NCBI GenBank assembly: GCA_023383055.1
Contig: JAHDYP010000049.1
Location: forward strand, 1 to 40,028
Direction: 5' to 3'
Source: Verrucomicrobiota bacterium
GTDB lineage: Bacteria; Verrucomicrobiota; Verrucomicrobiia; Limisphaerales; JAHDYP01
Length of the DNA stretch: 40,028 bases
Part shown: positions 6,921 through 16,371 of the stretch, one piece after another
How the letters are laid out: the number at the start of each line of letters is the position of its first letter
How positions within the stretch are numbered: the first letter of the stretch is position 1
Program-made: the position numbers and the translations under genes
Notes under the pieces: generated by a model
What the model was told of the DNA's origin: nothing
The model's database searches: none
What the model saw: only the letters and a program-made list of their open reading frames with translations

Positions 6921-8841
6921 CCGTTGGTGTCAGGCTGGGCTGAGCTGCTTGATCCTCGGCGGTGGCCGCGTGGCTGTCGTCGGCATCGGAGGATCCGGCG
7001 CCCACCGGCGCGGCAGGGGCCTGGGCGGGGTCGATCGGCTCGACGCGATCGATGCGGTAGCGTCGGCGCGTACCTTCGAGCTCGAACTCGACTTCCTCGC
7101 CGGGCCGATGATTGAGCAAGCCTTGGGCGACCGGGCTGAGGTAGCTAATGATGCCGTTGGTGGGATCAGAGTCCCATGCGCCCAGGATGGTGAAGGTTTC
7201 GGTATGCTGGTTCGCCGGGTCGGTCACCTGAACGCGTGTGCCGATGCTGGCCTGATCGGACTTGGCATCGGAAAAATCGGTGCCCCGGGCGCGCACCAGT
7301 TGGGATTCCAGCTCGGCCTTCTTGAGCATGAGCAGCCGGTGCATTTCCTTGGCGGCCTTGTATTCGTGGTTTTCGCGGAGATCACCGTAACTGCGGGCGA
7401 TGGCGATTTCCTTCGAATTGGCCGGGATGCGTTTGTGGACCAGTTCATCGTACTCCTGTTTGCGGCGTTCGAGACTGCTCCAGGAGACGATCAGGCCGGT
7501 TTCCTGCCGGTTTTGACCGCCGGTGATCAAGGCCTGCATCGAGGGATAGTTCTTCACAATCCGGGCCAGGAGCGACCCGCGGTCCTTGTCGTCGAACGCC
7601 GGCGATATCAACAGCGCACGGGTCAAATCCCGGATGATGTCGAGATCGGCGGACGCAATCAGCTCGAGCAGCAGCTCGGAATCGCTGAGGACGAAGTCGC
7701 CGAGGCGGTTCGAGCGCACCTCGTTGAACTGGTCGCGTTCCATGGCGGAAAGCATGCAGCGGAAAACCTCGGGCCCGAGGATGTCCGCGAAGGCGTCGGA
7801 TCGTTCTTTGGCCAGCCAGAGGAGCAGCTCGCTGTTCGCGTTATGACCGCTGATGAGCCGCGCCAGGGCATCCTTGAGGTTGTCCAGTTTGCCCTCCTGG
7901 ATGAGCAACCGGGCGCACTCGCCGCAGAGCCGGGCGGAGACACCGTTCATCATCTTCAGGAGCAATGCGTCCCAACGATCCGGGAAGGCATCGCGGAAAG
8001 ACTGGAGGGCCTGCTTGTGTTTGGTGGCCGGTAGATCCTCGAAGACCTGGCCGAAATTCGTGTGCTGGTTCCAGATGACGGCGGCAGAGATCTCGTTGTC
8101 GCCCGCCGTTAGGCCGCCCAGACGGCGAAATTCATCCCGGGTGAATACGGCTTCCAGCGCCAGCGCCGGCATGGTCTGTTGATGGGAGATGATTTCAGCG
8201 TTGAGCATCCCCTCGATTTCAGCACTGACCGTGGGTAAATCGGTCAATTGATCGAGCACCTTGAGGATCTCGTTCATGACCAGGAGGCGGGCTTTGAGGC
8301 CCCGGGCGGCGCGAAACTCCTGCATCAGCCGGTCCTGGATGGAGATTTCCGCTTCGAGATAGACGATCGGATCGGATTTCTTGAGGGGAACGATGAAGTG
8401 ACCGTTGCGTTTCAGCTCGCGTTTGACCCCCTCCCACCATTTCCGCCAGTCGTCGGCAATCACATCCGGAACCAACACGCCCTGGATCTGGTCGGCGGTG
8501 GCGGATCCACCGAAGCTCTTCAACACCAAGCGGATCAGGTCCAGATGTTGGAGAGCCGCCATCTGGCGAAGCCCTGCCAGATCGGATGCCTTGCGGGCGA
8601 GTATATGTTCGCTGGGAATCGGTTTAAGCGTCTCCACCCCGAAAGCCAGATCCATCGAATGCCCCGGCCGCGATTGGAAATCGATCAGGAGCCGGCCGAA
8701 CACGGTGTCAACCGTGGTGATTTTGCCAAAGCCCCAACTGCGGTGGCTGCAATAGCCGCATTGGATCAATTGCAATAAAGGATCAACATGCTGACGTCCG
8801 ATCTTGCCAGCGGCCACTAACTTCTCCAACTCTTCTCTCAT
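6916..8841 (-). CDS. GreA/GreB-type transcript cleavage factor with a 450-residue N-terminal extension
   Basis: 641 residues, four times the size of ordinary GreA (about 158). The C-terminal third is a complete Gre factor: a coiled coil with ARSYGDLRENHEYKAAKE, where Asp487 and Glu490 correspond to the two acidic tip residues that hold the catalytic Mg in RNA polymerase, followed by the FKBP-like domain (TRVQVTD..., FTILGAWDSDPTNGIISYLS, SPVAQGLL). The N-terminal 450 residues are mostly helical, with CGYCSHRSWGFGKI and FQSRPGHSMDLAF near the start, and have no domain I can name. Chlamydial GreA has a similar long extension, so this may be a PVC-superphylum architecture. The last 40 residues are an Ala/Asp-rich tail. 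It is divergent from rsmB with a 49-base gap holding both promoters. Its stop codon lies in the repeat element. Confidence 0.88.
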   Translation of the reverse strand: MREELEKLVAAGKIGRQHVDPLLQLIQCGYCSHRSWGFGKITTVDTVFGRLLIDFQSRPGHSMDLAFGVETLKPIPSEHILARKASDLAGLRQMAALQHLDLIRLVLKSFGGSATADQIQGVLVPDVIADDWRKWWEGVKRELKRNGHFIVPLKKSDPIVYLEAEISIQDRLMQEFRAARGLKARLLVMNEILKVLDQLTDLPTVSAEIEGMLNAEIISHQQTMPALALEAVFTRDEFRRLGGLTAGDNEISAAVIWNQHTNFGQVFEDLPATKHKQALQSFRDAFPDRWDALLLKMMNGVSARLCGECARLLIQEGKLDNLKDALARLISGHNANSELLLWLAKERSDAFADILGPEVFRCMLSAMERDQFNEVRSNRLGDFVLSDSELLLELIASADLDIIRDLTRALLISPAFDDKDRGSLLARIVKNYPSMQALITGGQNRQETGLIVSWSSLERRKQEYDELVHKRIPANSKEIAIARSYGDLRENHEYKAAKEMHRLLMLKKAELESQLVRARGTDFSDAKSDQASIGTRVQVTDPANQHTETFTILGAWDSDPTNGIISYLSPVAQGLLNHRPGEEVEFELEGTRRRYRIDRVEPIDPAQAPAAPVGAGSSDADDSHAATAEDQAAQPSLTPTG

Positions 8842-8890
8842 ACAGGTCCTAAGTCCCCGGCGGTGGGGCCGGAATCAGGAGTATAGAAGC

Positions 8891-10213
8891 GTGAAGAAAG
8901 GAAAACCAAGAGAAATTGCGGTGCGTGTCCTCCTCCAGAGCGAGGATGGCGACGACTATCTGGAGGGCTTGCTGGCCCGTGAACTCCCCGCCCTCGCGCT
9001 TGAGGACCGTCATTTATGCCAGGAACTGGTTTTCGGAGTGACCCGCAACCGGGGACTGCTGGACTGGTTGATCGGCCGCAGAACCGGCCAGCGCCCCCAG
9101 AAACCGCCCCTGGTCAATCTGCTGCGCCTGGGGCTCTACCAACTGTTCTGGCTGGACCGGATCCCCGACCACGCGGTCGTCAATGAAACTGTCGAACTCG
9201 CCCGTCAGTTCGGTTTCGGCCCCCAATCCGGATTTGTGAACGCCGTGCTCCGCGGCTACGCCCGCGAACGCGACCAGACCCGCCTGCTCATCGACCAACT
9301 CAAGGTCGATGAGCCCGATATCGCCTATTCCCACCCGCGCTGGCTGTGCGAACGCTGGCAGAAACGGTGGGGCGCTCTGGCCCTGCGGCGCCTGCTCGAG
9401 TGGAATAACTTGCCGGCCCCGACGTTTGCCCGGGTCAACACCCTGAAAACCGACGCTGGAAAACTGCTGACGCAATGGCGCGAGGAAGAGGTGGAATACG
9501 ATTTCATTCATCATGAGTGGCTTGAGGAAAACCTCGTGTTCCAACTCAAAGCCCACCCGCCGCTGGCCACCCTGCCGAGCTTTCAGCAGGGCTGCTTCTA
9601 TATCCAGGATCCCAGCACGCTGCTGGCAGTCGAATGGCTCGATCCCCAACCGGGCGATCGGGTTCTCGATGTCTGCGCCGCCCCGGGCGGCAAGATGAGT
9701 TACATCGCCCAGATCATGCGGAATGAGGGTCAACTGGTAGCCTCCGACCTGAACCCCAAGCGGCTCCGGTTGATGCGCCAAAACGCGACCCGCCTCGGCA
9801 TCACTTGCGTCCAGATCGAAGAGACCGACGGCACTTCAAGCCCCGTTCGCGCATCCGGTGCCGCCGAGACCGACTCCGATCGGTTCGATCGAGTGCTGGT
9901 GGATGCGCCCTGTTCCAACACCGGCGTGATGCGCCGACGCGTCGAAGTTCGATGGCGCGTCCGGCCACCCGAACTCCGTCGCCTCCAACAAGCCCAAGTC
10001 AGACTGTTGCGCCAGGCCACCACCCGCCTCTGGCCGGGCGGCATCCTCGTTTACAGCACCTGCAGCCTCGAACCCGAGGAGAATTCAGAGGTGATCAAGG
10101 CCGTGCTCGATGCCGTCCCGGAATTCGAGCTGGAACGTGAGCGTCTGCTAACCCCCATTCAAAACGGCGTCGACGGCGCGTATGTGGCCGTGTTGAGACG
10201 AGGCGGAACCTAA
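8891..10213 (+). CDS. rsmB: 16S rRNA (cytosine-967-C5)-methyltransferase RsmB
   Basis: 440 residues from a GTG at 8891 (VKKGKPREIAVRVLLQSE). The choice is supported by a CAGGAG ribosome-binding site nine bases upstream. The N-terminal NusB-like RNA-binding domain (residues about 5-140, with LVNLLRLGLYQLFWLDRIPD) is followed by the SAM-dependent methyltransferase: DVCAAPGGKM (motif I), DAPCSNTG with Cys341 (motif IV) and YSTCSLEPEEN with Cys391 (motif VI). The 50-residue spacing of the two cysteines equals that of E. coli RsmB (325/375). Cytosolic, acts on 16S rRNA. An ATG further upstream at 8804 would overlap the divergent gene and is not favoured. Confidence 0.93.
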   Translation: MKKGKPREIAVRVLLQSEDGDDYLEGLLARELPALALEDRHLCQELVFGVTRNRGLLDWLIGRRTGQRPQKPPLVNLLRLGLYQLFWLDRIPDHAVVNETVELARQFGFGPQSGFVNAVLRGYARERDQTRLLIDQLKVDEPDIAYSHPRWLCERWQKRWGALALRRLLEWNNLPAPTFARVNTLKTDAGKLLTQWREEEVEYDFIHHEWLEENLVFQLKAHPPLATLPSFQQGCFYIQDPSTLLAVEWLDPQPGDRVLDVCAAPGGKMSYIAQIMRNEGQLVASDLNPKRLRLMRQNATRLGITCVQIEETDGTSSPVRASGAAETDSDRFDRVLVDAPCSNTGVMRRRVEVRWRVRPPELRRLQQAQVRLLRQATTRLWPGGILVYSTCSLEPEENSEVIKAVLDAVPEFELERERLLTPIQNGVDGAYVAVLRRGGT

Positions 10214-10319
10214 CCTCAGCGCATCCGGGCTGTAGAAAGCTGTACCACGCAACAAGTTGGACGGTTGGTCAGGGTCGATTTCCGGTCGGCATCCGGCGTG
10301 CTTGCGGCTACCGCAGACG

Positions 10320-11096
10320 ATGAAACCCGAAAATGGCGCAGTCAAGTCGCGGGTCCTTTGCCAGGTGATCATGGCGGGCCTGATCTGGTTCACGGTTTCG
10401 GCAGTAACGGCGCAAGTGCCAGTAAATCAAGAAGATACACTGCGCACCCTGGAGTCGTTGACCATCGCCGGCGAGGCATTCACCAACGTCAGGGTATTTC
10501 AGCAATCGCCCACCGATATCATCATACGTCACGACGGCGGAATCACGGGCTTCAAGGTCCAGCAACTGGACAACCCCACCCTGAGGCGATTGGGTTATGA
10601 AATATCCACACCCCCACCGACGGTCACCGCCAATGCCTCGGCACGCATCGAGACTCTTCCCAGCCTCATTCCGTCAGGCAGTTTCCGGTGGGGCCTGCTG
10701 CTGCTGCTGACCGGGGTGTTCGCCCTGATCGTGGGGACCTGCATTTACACCGGCTACGTGTTCCGACTGATCTGCCTGAAATCAGGCACCAACCCCGGCT
10801 TCACGGTCTGGCTTCCTTACTTCCAGGCGTTTCCCCTCATGCGCGCCGCCCGAATGTCCTGGGCATGGATCGTAGCGTTAACCTCCCTTTCGGTCCTCCT
10901 CGCCTATACCGCGTTCCGGGTTCCCCAGCACACCGCGGTTCTGGCCGCCCTGCTCGCCATTGCGACCGTCGGCCTCGCCATGGTCTGGTCGATCCGGATT
11001 TGCCATGCGTGCGGCAAGAGTTCGATGTTCGCCGTCCTGCTGCTGCTGCCCGGCCTGAACTATCTCGCCCTCGTCCACCTCGCCAGCTCCCGCTGA
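10320..11096 (+). CDS. membrane protein of unknown function with exported N-terminal domain
   Basis: 258 residues from the ATG at 10320. A signal-like hydrophobic segment (residues about 12-31) precedes a soluble part with GEAFTNVRVFQQSPTDIIIR, HDGGI and LRRLGY. This resembles the small beta-rich module (DGK-Y..V.V, H..G, LP..FGY) frequent in Verrucomicrobiota exported proteins. Four hydrophobic segments follow (about 122-147, 180-198, 207-226, 236-255), with NPGFTVWLPYFQAFPLMRAA and ICHACGKSSMF. The pattern recalls DUF5684-type small membrane proteins, but I am not certain. It follows rsmB by 106 bases and may be transcribed from it. A TTG start at 10257 is possible but adds no conserved-looking residues. 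Confidence 0.7.
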   Translation: MKPENGAVKSRVLCQVIMAGLIWFTVSAVTAQVPVNQEDTLRTLESLTIAGEAFTNVRVFQQSPTDIIIRHDGGITGFKVQQLDNPTLRRLGYEISTPPPTVTANASARIETLPSLIPSGSFRWGLLLLLTGVFALIVGTCIYTGYVFRLICLKSGTNPGFTVWLPYFQAFPLMRAARMSWAWIVALTSLSVLLAYTAFRVPQHTAVLAALLAIATVGLAMVWSIRICHACGKSSMFAVLLLLPGLNYLALVHLASSR

Positions 11097-11261
11097 TCGT
11101 ACCGCGGAACGGACAGACAGAAAACGACAGGCGGTTGTTGAAACCGATTCTGAGCCGTTACCCGGCACTCGCGGGCAGAGAAACAGCGCCGCGTCATCCT
11201 TCGAGACTGTCAGGAACCGCCGCGGTGTACCCAAACGCCCGGTGGCGTGGGGGCCGAGAGG

Positions 11262-11834
11262 TCAATCGCCTCGGCGCCCCGATTGGGCAAGGCGATTGAG
11301 GGCTTGCTCGAAATTCGCTTGGTGAAGAAACGGCCACGCCTGTCGATCTCCATTGGCCCAGTAGGCCCGCCATTCTGGCGTCTCTTGCCTGCGAGACCAC
11401 CACCAAAACAAAAGCCCACTCAATCCCAGACATGCGATCCCTGCCGGGACCAACGTCGCATCCCAAAAGACCAGTGCGGCGATGAGCAGGACAATTCCAA
11501 AAGGAAGTAACAAGAAAACCGCCGCTCCACCTGCTCCAGCTTGCAGAGCCATGCTCGGAGCCTCCGGCCATTCGTATTCCCGGTCAGTCTTGAGGAAGAG
11601 GAGAGACCGGTCTGCGATAGCACGATTGCTGGCATCCAGCGGGTCAAATTCTGTCAGCCGGTATTCCCGCTCGTCCGTGCAAAGCTCCACGAAGAAATCG
11701 CCGATTGCGCTCACCGCGCGGTCCGCACACCCCCAGCTCCGGCTGAGATCGGGGAACTGGTAATTCGTTATTGCCCCCTCCACCAGTTCGGTGAGGGCCT
11801 TGCCGAGTTCCACCCGCTTTTCGCGATCTACCAC
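11262..11834 (-). CDS. two-helix membrane protein of unknown function
   Basis: 190 residues, beginning with GTG at 11834 (MVDREKRVELGKALTELVEG). The first 100 residues are soluble and acidic, with LTEFDPLDASNRAIADRSLL. Two adjacent hydrophobic helices follow (about 102-124 and 126-146; FLLLPFGIVLLIAALVF and AGIACLGLSGLLFWWW), then a cytosolic tail WRAYWANGDRQAWPFLHQAN. No family recognised. The start codon abuts the left end of the repeat copy at 11832-11912, so the natural 5' end or promoter may have been replaced by the element. Confidence 0.65.
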   Translation of the reverse strand: MVDREKRVELGKALTELVEGAITNYQFPDLSRSWGCADRAVSAIGDFFVELCTDEREYRLTEFDPLDASNRAIADRSLLFLKTDREYEWPEAPSMALQAGAGGAAVFLLLPFGIVLLIAALVFWDATLVPAGIACLGLSGLLFWWWSRRQETPEWRAYWANGDRQAWPFLHQANFEQALNRLAQSGRRGD

Positions 11835-11912
11835 GCTAGCCTCGCATGTTTCATGGATTCTCGTGGCAAGTGGAGCCGTTGCATCGCGGTGATAAGCTAC
11901 ATGCGGGCTAGG
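11832..11912 (+). repeat. 70-bp element with terminal inverted repeats, copy 2
   Basis: Left end CTAGCCTCGCATG (11836-11848) and right end CATGCGGGCTAG (11900-11911) are inverted repeats differing by one base. The 60 bases from CATGG (11852) to GCTAG (11911) match copy 1 in spacing and at both ends, including the block after CATGG (ATTCTCGTGG versus GTTTTCGCGG). It sits directly upstream of the GTG of the neighbouring minus-strand gene. Confidence 0.6.
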
Positions 11913-11999
11913 AATCGATCTGGCATCGCCCGATTCTCAAGCATGCTTGGTTTTCCTGAAGAGTTGTTCCGCTGGGCATCCGAGCTCACGCTGTCGGCA

Positions 12000-12452
12000 C
12001 TATCTGCAAGCCAAACGCCCCCGGACAACACCACTGCCCACCGAACCAAGTAACACCAACGCGCCGACGAGGACCAACACAAGCCAGGAGTAACTCCGGA
12101 TGAGCAGGGTGATCCCGGCGCCGAGCGGAATCAACGAAACCATGAAATCGGGTATGACATTGCGCCACGAGATTTGTTTGGCGCACAGCGGCCGGTCAGC
12201 CCCCTTGCTGAAGAACCAGGAACACACCACTCCTTTGCCGAAGCCGCACCGCTTCCCGAAATAAGAACAGGATCGACAGCTTCCCGAAAGGAGCCGCCAT
12301 TCCATCCAGACACAGTATGCGGCGTAGAAAACCGCCCACACGGCTCCCAGACCTGCCATCAGATAAAGGCCAATCGCGTAGATTGCCAAAGCGACCGAGT
12401 TACAGGCCGCCACCATCCACCACGGGAAGTTCTCGAACGTTGATGTCTTCAT
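12000..12452 (-). CDS. small membrane protein with a cysteine-rich cytosolic loop
   Basis: 150 residues. Two hydrophobic helices at about 11-49 are followed by a loop containing CRSCSYFGKRCGFGKGVVC (CxxC plus two further Cys) and SKGADRPLCAK, then two more helices ending GALVLLGSVGSG. The five cysteines in about 36 residues could bind a metal or an Fe-S cluster, but this is inference. I do not know a named family. It begins MKTSTFENFPWWMV; no clear ribosome-binding site is visible. It is transcribed in the same direction as the membrane protein at 11262-11834. Confidence 0.65.
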   Translation of the reverse strand: MKTSTFENFPWWMVAACNSVALAIYAIGLYLMAGLGAVWAVFYAAYCVWMEWRLLSGSCRSCSYFGKRCGFGKGVVCSWFFSKGADRPLCAKQISWRNVIPDFMVSLIPLGAGITLLIRSYSWLVLVLVGALVLLGSVGSGVVRGRLACR

Positions 12453-12920
12453 GTTCTCCTCTCAACCTTCACGAGCGTTCGTGCGCCGGTCCAGCGCCAC
12501 AATATGACGGCCGGCTCGCGGATTCAAAGGAGAACCTGGGAACCGCCTGCAGGCTGCAGGCATTGCACCGGCACACCGCGAGTGGGTGAACGTCTTGGGC
12601 ACTGGGGACAACCAGTCCGGAAGAGCGGACAACTCATCTCACAATTGGCCACAGGTGGAGGTGCGAGTTGCTCGAGCCCGCATTTCCGCCACTTCTTGTG
12701 CAAACCCGGACTCTCGGCGGCTCGTCCCCACATTGAGGATCAGGCCTCTACTCTTTACGAAGGATATCCAGAAAACCGCGTACACCGAACCCGGTATCAG
12801 ATATTGGGATTCCGTTGAAGCCCTGAATCTGCGGAATTATCCGCCGCCAACACGGTTGGGCGGCGCGGCAAAGGAGCAGGGGCATTGCGGCGTCCGGAGC
12901 ACACGGTAGAATCAAGCGCC
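12453..12920. other. intergenic stretch without recognisable gene
   Basis: 468 bases between divergent genes. Several short open frames exist on both strands but none has family-like sequence. The only structures I see are GCCTGCA-GGC-TGCAGGC (12545-12561) and an imperfect hairpin around 12850-12875 just before the YjbQ gene. It must hold the promoters of both flanking genes. Confidence 0.5.
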
Positions 12921-13340
<420 letters not shown>

Positions 13341-13410
13341 GCCGGCCCGGATTTTTCATGCCCTTAAAGAGCCGGTTCAAGAAGCCCATGAACCATCCGG
13401 GCTGGGCGGG

Positions 13411-14460
13411 TCAAAGCCCGAGCGAAGAGAGGACGCGGTAGTAGATCCAGTGGCCGAAATCGTTCGGGTGATTGATGTTGTTGCCGAGCAAATCCTCCGG
13501 TTGCTTGCGCGCCGCCAGGGCGCGCCAGTTGCCGAACACATCGGCGTAAGCGCACGAAACCGCCCGGGCGGTCCGCTCGGTGGCGGCGGCGTACTCCGCC
13601 ATGCGCCGCGTCCCGAATTTCCACCTGGGATTGGGCGGGAACGCCGAGAACAGGATGCCCTCGGCGGACGTATGCTGCCGGATCCGGGTCACGAGTTCCT
13701 TCAAGTTCTTCTCGAACCGCGGAATCGGCACGCCCCCTTGGTTATGATCGTTCATGCCGAAACCGACGAGGACCAGGTCCGGGCTTTCATCGAGCACCTT
13801 GGCCTGGAGCCGCGCCAATCCTTGCACCGTGCTATCGCCGCCGGTCGCGCCGTTTTTGACGGTGATGGTTGCGGTCGGGTATTTGCGCTTCAATTCGTCC
13901 GCCCAGCGGTTCCAGAAAATGAGCCCGGGCAGCGTGGCGTCGCCTCCGGCAGTGATGCTGTCGCCAAAGGCCACAATCTTCACCGGTTCACCCCCCGCCA
14001 GCTTTGTCCGGGTCCGCTCGAGCCAATCCGGTTGTGGTGATGGCATCGGCCAGACCGGGGGCGTGAGCGGGGTGTAGTCCACAAAGGCGAAGAACCCGGT
14101 GTTGCCGAAACCGGGAAAGGCGTTGTGATCGAAATCTTCCTTTGCGAAGAGCATGTTGGTCCGGAAATCCGGAATGCGCGATCCCGGCATCCGGCGCAGC
14201 CGGCCTTGTTCGTAATCCACCGCATAATCGCGTCCCTCGGCGTAGTCGATGGTGTCGGCGAACTGCAGATACGTGCTGCGCACGCGCAATGGCCGGCGGG
14301 GATCCGGCAACCAGGCCAGCGCCGCCGGTTCCTCGCCCACGCAGACCACGGATTCGCCGCTGATCTGCCGGAGCGAGGTTCGATCGGACGAGGTGGCACA
14401 GCTGGCCAGCAGCAGGACTGCACCCGTCGCAATGCCGGGTAACATGCAGGGGAGTTTCAT
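13411..14460 (-). CDS. SGNH/GDSL-family lipoprotein hydrolase
   Basis: 349 residues. The N-terminus is a lipoprotein signal with lipobox LLAS-C (AVLLLASCATSS), so the protein should be anchored at the envelope. Residues about 35-150 form a preceding domain with an AEGRDYAVDYEQGRLRRM segment. The hydrolase domain shows block I AFGDSITAGGD (nucleophile Ser), block II NGATGGDST, block III GFGMNDHN and block V NINHPNDFGH. In block V the position three before the His, usually Asp, is Asn; an Asp follows the His-Pro-Asn instead. Likely an esterase or deacetylase acting on glycans; this is inference from the family. Confidence 0.85.
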   Translation of the reverse strand: MKLPCMLPGIATGAVLLLASCATSSDRTSLRQISGESVVCVGEEPAALAWLPDPRRPLRVRSTYLQFADTIDYAEGRDYAVDYEQGRLRRMPGSRIPDFRTNMLFAKEDFDHNAFPGFGNTGFFAFVDYTPLTPPVWPMPSPQPDWLERTRTKLAGGEPVKIVAFGDSITAGGDATLPGLIFWNRWADELKRKYPTATITVKNGATGGDSTVQGLARLQAKVLDESPDLVLVGFGMNDHNQGGVPIPRFEKNLKELVTRIRQHTSAEGILFSAFPPNPRWKFGTRRMAEYAAATERTARAVSCAYADVFGNWRALAARKQPEDLLGNNINHPNDFGHWIYYRVLSSLGL

Positions 14461-14842
14461 GCGCCCGAGTCTTGCCTGAACCTGCCGTGGTTGGCGAGCC
14501 CGCTATAGCCCGCCTGTCGCTGGTACCGCAATTCAAGCGGTTAGGCTGACACCGATATGGTCAGAACCCTGAACCTGTCACCCCATTGGGGGGGCTGTGG
14601 CTGAGGCGCCAGCGAGCTCTGTTCCATGAACCTGTCACCCTGTTTGTCGAGCGGTAGCTGTTGATTGACAGTGAGATGCGCAATCCGGACGCGCGGGGTG
14701 GTTCGGCGGGGCCAGTAGCGCAGACAGCCCTGTCTGCCGTGTCGGCAGGCGCGCCGCGTCGAGAGCGAACTCGGCGATGACCGTGGCTCGCAGGGGAGCC
14801 GGTCATGCGACTTCGGTTGCGGCCCGCCGCGAAAGGTGCGGC
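14461..14842. other. intergenic repeat-bearing stretch
   Basis: No gene recognised in 382 bases. It holds a 13-base direct repeat GAACCTGTCACCC at 14571-14583 and 14628-14640, and a perfect hairpin GCAGACAG-CC-CTGTCTGC at 14720-14737 running into a second small hairpin TGCCG-TGT-CGGCA (14735-14747). Both look like dispersed intergenic repeats rather than terminators, since no T-run follows. Confidence 0.5.
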
Positions 14843-16225
14843 CTAGGGCTGCGTGATGCAGTAAAGGTTGGCGCGGCCGCGGAGGAACAGTTCGTTGCCG
14901 ACCACCGCCGGCGAGGCATCGAAGCCATCGTCGAGTTTGTTGCTGGCCAGTATCTTCACTTCCTTCGATTTCTCGAGCACGAGCGTCGATCCATTTTGTC
15001 CCGCCAGGTAGATGCGGTTATTGACGCCGATGGGCGAGGCGTAGACGTCCGCGAGACCTTCGAGCCGATGCTGATCGATAAGGACCGTTCCGGTCTTGGC
15101 GTCCACGCAGGTGAGAATGCCGCTGGTACGCTGGCAGAAAAAGAGGAGACCGTCATAGAGCAAGGGGGACGGGACATAAGCCGTGCCCCGCTCGATCCGC
15201 CAACGGACGGCATCGGTCCCCGTGAGATCCCCGGATCGGCCCAGGGCGATGGCGAGAGCCGCCGGGTTGCGATGGCCGGACATGGCGTAAACCGTGTCGG
15301 CGTCGGCGACCGCCATCGGCACCGGGTTCGAGCCCAGCCCGCCGCATTGCCACCAGACATTCCCCGTCTTGGGATCGTAACTGCGCACGGCGTTCGAGCC
15401 GCTGACAATCACCTCGGTGCGGCCGCCGTGTTCGAGGACGAAAGGCGTGGTCCAACCCGATCCTTCGTCACGCGGTTTTTTCCACAGTTCCCGGCCGGAC
15501 TTTTTGTCGAGCGCGTAGATGAACGAGGCGTTGTTGTTATCCTGCACGACCAGCAGCGTGTCGCCCACCAGGGTGGGCGAGGAACCTTCCCCGAAAGTCA
15601 CCTCCACTTTGCCCAGGTCCTTTTCCCAAACCAGGTTGCCGGCAAAGTCATAGCAGTAAAGGCCGGATGACCCGAAAGAGACATAGATGAGTTCGCCATC
15701 GGTGACGGGTGAACCCGAGCTGAAGCTGTTCGAGGGTTGCACACCTTGATGCGGCCGCTCCTTGCGCGCGACCTTCTCCCAGAGCTTCCGTCCGGTCGCG
15801 CGGTCGTAACCCAGCACCGTGAAGGCATACTCCACGGTGGGCGCCCCGCCGCCGCCCCGCCCGCCCGGCCCACGCCCGCCACCGGGTCCGCCACGTTGGG
15901 GCGGCGCCGCGGGAGCAGGCTCAATCGCGGCCGGAGCGGCCGGGCCGGCTTCGTCCGGAACGGCGGTCAGGACCACGATCTTGTCCTCCCAGATGATGGG
16001 AGTGGCATGGCCGCGCCCGGGAATCGGCACCTTCCACTTGATATTCCGGGTTTCGCTCCATTCGAGCGGCGGGTTTCCGTGTCGCACCAGGCCGTTGCCG
16101 GCCGGGCCGCGCCACTGAGGCCAGTTGCGACTGTATTGCTCGGCGTTCGCGCCCAGGGCTGCGGTTGAACTCAGCGCGAACAGCAGCACGCTGGCGAGCG
16201 GGTGATGGAGCTGCGAGGTTTTCAT
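14843..16225 (-). CDS. PQQ-binding-like beta-propeller repeat protein
   Basis: 460 residues from the ATG at 16225 (MKTSQLHHPLASVLLFALSS), which gives a clean signal peptide; GGAG lies just upstream. The mature part begins NWPQWRGPAGNG, the WPQWRGP motif at the N-terminus of this family, and carries repeated blades such as GRKLWEKV, GNLVWEKDL, GRELWKK, GNVWWQCGG. A glycine/arginine/proline-rich insert (GGPGGGRGPGGRGGGG) interrupts the first blade. Most Verrucomicrobiota members lack evidence of PQQ binding or enzyme activity, so a structural or binding role outside the inner membrane is as likely as dehydrogenase activity. Monocistronic; divergent from the pseudopilin gene. Confidence 0.88.
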   Translation of the reverse strand: MKTSQLHHPLASVLLFALSSTAALGANAEQYSRNWPQWRGPAGNGLVRHGNPPLEWSETRNIKWKVPIPGRGHATPIIWEDKIVVLTAVPDEAGPAAPAAIEPAPAAPPQRGGPGGGRGPGGRGGGGAPTVEYAFTVLGYDRATGRKLWEKVARKERPHQGVQPSNSFSSGSPVTDGELIYVSFGSSGLYCYDFAGNLVWEKDLGKVEVTFGEGSSPTLVGDTLLVVQDNNNASFIYALDKKSGRELWKKPRDEGSGWTTPFVLEHGGRTEVIVSGSNAVRSYDPKTGNVWWQCGGLGSNPVPMAVADADTVYAMSGHRNPAALAIALGRSGDLTGTDAVRWRIERGTAYVPSPLLYDGLLFFCQRTSGILTCVDAKTGTVLIDQHRLEGLADVYASPIGVNNRIYLAGQNGSTLVLEKSKEVKILASNKLDDGFDASPAVVGNELFLRGRANLYCITQP

Positions 16226-16371
16226 GGTCTCCGGTTTTGTAGGTTCATGCACGGTTCAGTCGGCCGCCGATGCGCCCGGCTTCGAACGCAGACGTCCGGG
16301 GTGTTGTCGCGGTTACAATCGAAATTGATGCTTGGATGTAACACTCTTATGTGTAGGCTCTCCTCAATCAA

